This document shows, piece by piece, positions 62,669-64,000 of a stretch of DNA of 64,000 bases. The notes below the pieces were generated by a model. The model saw nothing but the letters and a program-made list of their open reading frames with translations, ran no database searches and was not told where the DNA came from. Origin of the DNA: Erysipelotrichia bacterium (GTDB taxonomy: Bacteria; Bacillota_I; Bacilli_A; Erysipelotrichales; Erysipelotrichaceae); contig JAGXSD010000019.1 of assembly GCA_018333955.1 (NCBI GenBank), positions 1 through 64,000 on the forward strand. Direction: 5' to 3'. A program made the position numbers and the translations under genes. Every line of letters starts with the position of its first letter. Within the stretch, counting starts at the first letter, position 1.

Positions 62669-63790
62669 ATGATTGTTGGGTCGGTAAAAGAGATTAAAAC
62701 GCATGAGTATCGAGTAGGTTTAATTCCTCCTCACGTGAGTGTGTTTGTAAGTATGGGGCATGAAGTTCTCATTGAAACACTGGCAGGTGAGGGAAGTGGC
62801 TACAGTGATCAAGAATACATTGATGCGGGAGCGAAGATCATCACCTCAGCATCTGAAGTGTGGTCACGTGTTGATATGATGGTGAAGGTTAAAGAACCTC
62901 TTGAGAGTGAATATGAGCTTATGAAAGAAGGACTAATTCTTTACACTTATCTTCACTTAGCAGCGAATGAAGCCCTCACTAAAGCCCTCATTAAAAATAA
63001 AGTAACGTCCATTGCCTATGAAACGATTACGGATGATTTTGGAGGACTACCACTACTTAAACCAATGTCTGAAGTCGCAGGTCGCTTAAGTGTGCAAGAA
63101 GGGGCAAAATATCTTGAGAAACCATTTGGGGGTCGAGGAGTATTACTATCCGGAGTTCCTGGAGTACCCAAAGCGAAAGTGGTAATTATTGGGGGTGGCG
63201 TTGTGGGGACAAATGCCGCAAAGATTGCGGTTGGTATGGGTGCTGAGGTCAGTATTCTCGATCGCTCCATTCGTCGTCTTGAGCAGCTTGATACCATTTT
63301 TGGAAATCAAATTCAAACACTATACTCCACTCCAGCCATTTTAGCATCTCAACTTGAAACCGCAGACTTAGTAATCGGGGCAGTGCTTATTCCAGGCGCA
63401 AGTGCACCTAAACTTGTGAAAAAAGACATGCTTAAAAATATGAGAGTGGGAAGTGTGATTGTGGATGTCGCGATTGATCAAGGAGGGTGTTTAGAAACTT
63501 CTAAGATAACTTATCATGATAATCCTACGTATGTCGTGGATGGAGTGGTTCACTACTGTGTTGCGAATATGCCAGGAGCTACTCCTCGTACCAGTACCCA
63601 AGCCCTCACGAATGCGACTTTAGACTATGGTCTTAAGATCGCATCAGGTGATTTAGAAACCCTCATAAAAGAAGATAAGCATTTAGCGAATGGTTTTAAT
63701 ACGTATTTGGGACATTGTGTCATTCATGAAGTGGCGTCTGCTACCGGTGTTGCCTATACACCGCTTAAATCCTTACTGAGTTCTCAATAA
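62669..63790 (+). CDS. ald: Alanine dehydrogenase
   Basis: Oxidises L-alanine to pyruvate and ammonia with NAD+. 373 aa from ATG 62669; an in-frame start at 62591 lies within the ppdK terminator and is rejected. Substrate-binding residues are seen in EYRVGLIPP (Arg15 region), MMVKVKEPL (Lys) and TYLHLAANEALT (His). The Rossmann fold has VVIIGGGVVGTNAAKIAVGMGAEVSILD. Promoter: TGA-TACAAT near 62639-62645. Together with ppdK it gives a route from alanine to PEP. No separate ald terminator is certain (see the edge region). Confidence 0.96.
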   Translation: MIVGSVKEIKTHEYRVGLIPPHVSVFVSMGHEVLIETLAGEGSGYSDQEYIDAGAKIITSASEVWSRVDMMVKVKEPLESEYELMKEGLILYTYLHLAANEALTKALIKNKVTSIAYETITDDFGGLPLLKPMSEVAGRLSVQEGAKYLEKPFGGRGVLLSGVPGVPKAKVVIIGGGVVGTNAAKIAVGMGAEVSILDRSIRRLEQLDTIFGNQIQTLYSTPAILASQLETADLVIGAVLIPGASAPKLVKKDMLKNMRVGSVIVDVAIDQGGCLETSKITYHDNPTYVVDGVVHYCVANMPGATPRTSTQALTNATLDYGLKIASGDLETLIKEDKHLANGFNTYLGHCVIHEVASATGVAYTPLKSLLSSQ

Positions 63791-64000
63791 GTCAAACACA
63801 TCATCGATCATAAAAAGTTCAGAATTATTTATTAATTCTGAACTTTTAATTTCATTTAATTTAGATAAGAAAAGTTTATTCACTTCATCGAATAAACTTT
63901 GATGATTCAATTTTAAAGACTTGGCAGAATTAAAATTGTGACCTAAATTTATATTTTTATCGACTTAACATCATTTTAATACACTCAGCTAATGCTTGAC
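63773..64000 (-). pseudogene. Possible 3' part of a minus-strand gene, apparently frameshifted near 63960, cut by the window edge
   Basis: The minus strand has an open frame of 63 codons ending at TAA 63775-63773, inside the end of ald. It reads protein-like (KNINLGHNFNSAKSL, LFDEVNKLFLSKLNEIKSS, then MIDDVFDLLRTQ) but has no ATG start or RBS at its beginning. Another frame from the edge (QALAECIKMMLSR) stops at 63959-63957. A one-base shift in the A-rich run near 63955-63962 would join them. The segment is about 25% GC, much lower than its neighbours. The joined text would contain R-x6-H, as in HEPN domains; that is weak. Alternatively the region is non-coding with terminators. Confidence 0.4.
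63813..63847. terminator. Perfect 15-bp inverted repeat downstream of ald (likely terminator)
   Basis: AAAAGTTCAGAATTA (63813-63827), 5-nt loop, TAATTCTGAACTTTT (63833-63847), followed by AATTTCATTTAATTT. Two further inverted repeats follow: AAAGTTTATTC/GAATAAACTTT (63871-63881 with 63890-63900) and CAATTTTAA/TTAAAATTG (63908-63916 with 63930-63938). The first is the best terminator for ald, unless the region is coding on the minus strand. Confidence 0.6.

Overview
The window is about 64 kb of compact, low-GC bacterial DNA (roughly 40% by eye). It uses TGA as a stop codon, carries strong Shine-Dalgarno sequences, and has sigma-A-type promoters, CIRCE heat-shock operators and a tRNA-dependent T-box. 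Gene content and order (rnhC/cvpA/mutS2/uvrC, murI-ysnB, tig-lon-engB, mevalonate-pathway genes, pyruvate phosphate dikinase) point to a deep-branching Bacilli or Erysipelotrichia/Acholeplasma-Izemoplasma-like relative with the standard genetic code. The exact taxon is inference. No insertion sequence, prophage, CRISPR array or rRNA was seen.

Layout: 1-2507, end of an operon for complex I/Mrp-type ion-translocating membrane subunits. 2538-6515, phosphate import (pstSCAB) behind a PHO-box-like direct repeat. 6618-7433, Mrp/ApbC ATPase. 7463-9052, cysK-cysE behind a Cys-codon-rich leader peptide with an attenuator. 9087-11071, CIRCE-controlled groES-groEL. 11164-14983, a deoxynucleoside kinase, an EamA transporter and the first two mevalonate enzymes. 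14999-19521 (minus), an XRE regulator and a 5'-nucleotidase-purB-purA operon. 19663-23580, a PhnDCEE importer with OsmC. 23694-28293, an amino-acid permease with an ATP-grasp protein, then Trk/Ktr potassium uptake. 28369-34408, a NusG-II/prenyl-synthase-component/heterodimeric ABC exporter/dUTPase/M42 peptidase run. 34434-35424 (minus), AzlCD. 35492-38564, lspA-rluD-rhomboid-dCMP deaminase. 38574-39525 (minus), RNase HIII plus a 28-residue membrane microprotein. 39571-45468, cvpA-mutS2-uvrC-murI-ysnB. 45506-47326 (minus), WrbA, its HxlR regulator and a CvpA-like protein. 47440-53735, tRNA-Arg, an MFS transporter and a CIRCE-controlled tig-lon-engB run. 53776-57018, TspO-like and envelope glycan genes. 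57015-63790, T-box-valS, ppdK and ald. 63773-64000, an AT-rich edge holding what looks like a frameshifted minus-strand gene.

The observations I would check first are: (1) a pstS whose two sequence halves are in swapped order relative to every PstS I know, i.e. a circular permutation; (2) a 27-codon leader peptide with seven Cys codons upstream of cysK, with mutually exclusive antiterminator and terminator stems, which looks like ribosome-mediated cysteine attenuation; (3) a set of apparently leaderless genes (lspA, rnhC, hxlR, and probably azlC and the XRE gene) in which the -10 box lies 6-10 nt before the ATG and no Shine-Dalgarno is present; (4) trigger factor and Lon under a perfectly placed CIRCE/promoter; (5) a coupled 28-aa membrane microprotein behind rnhC. 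All functional statements come from motif recognition by reading; no database search was run.
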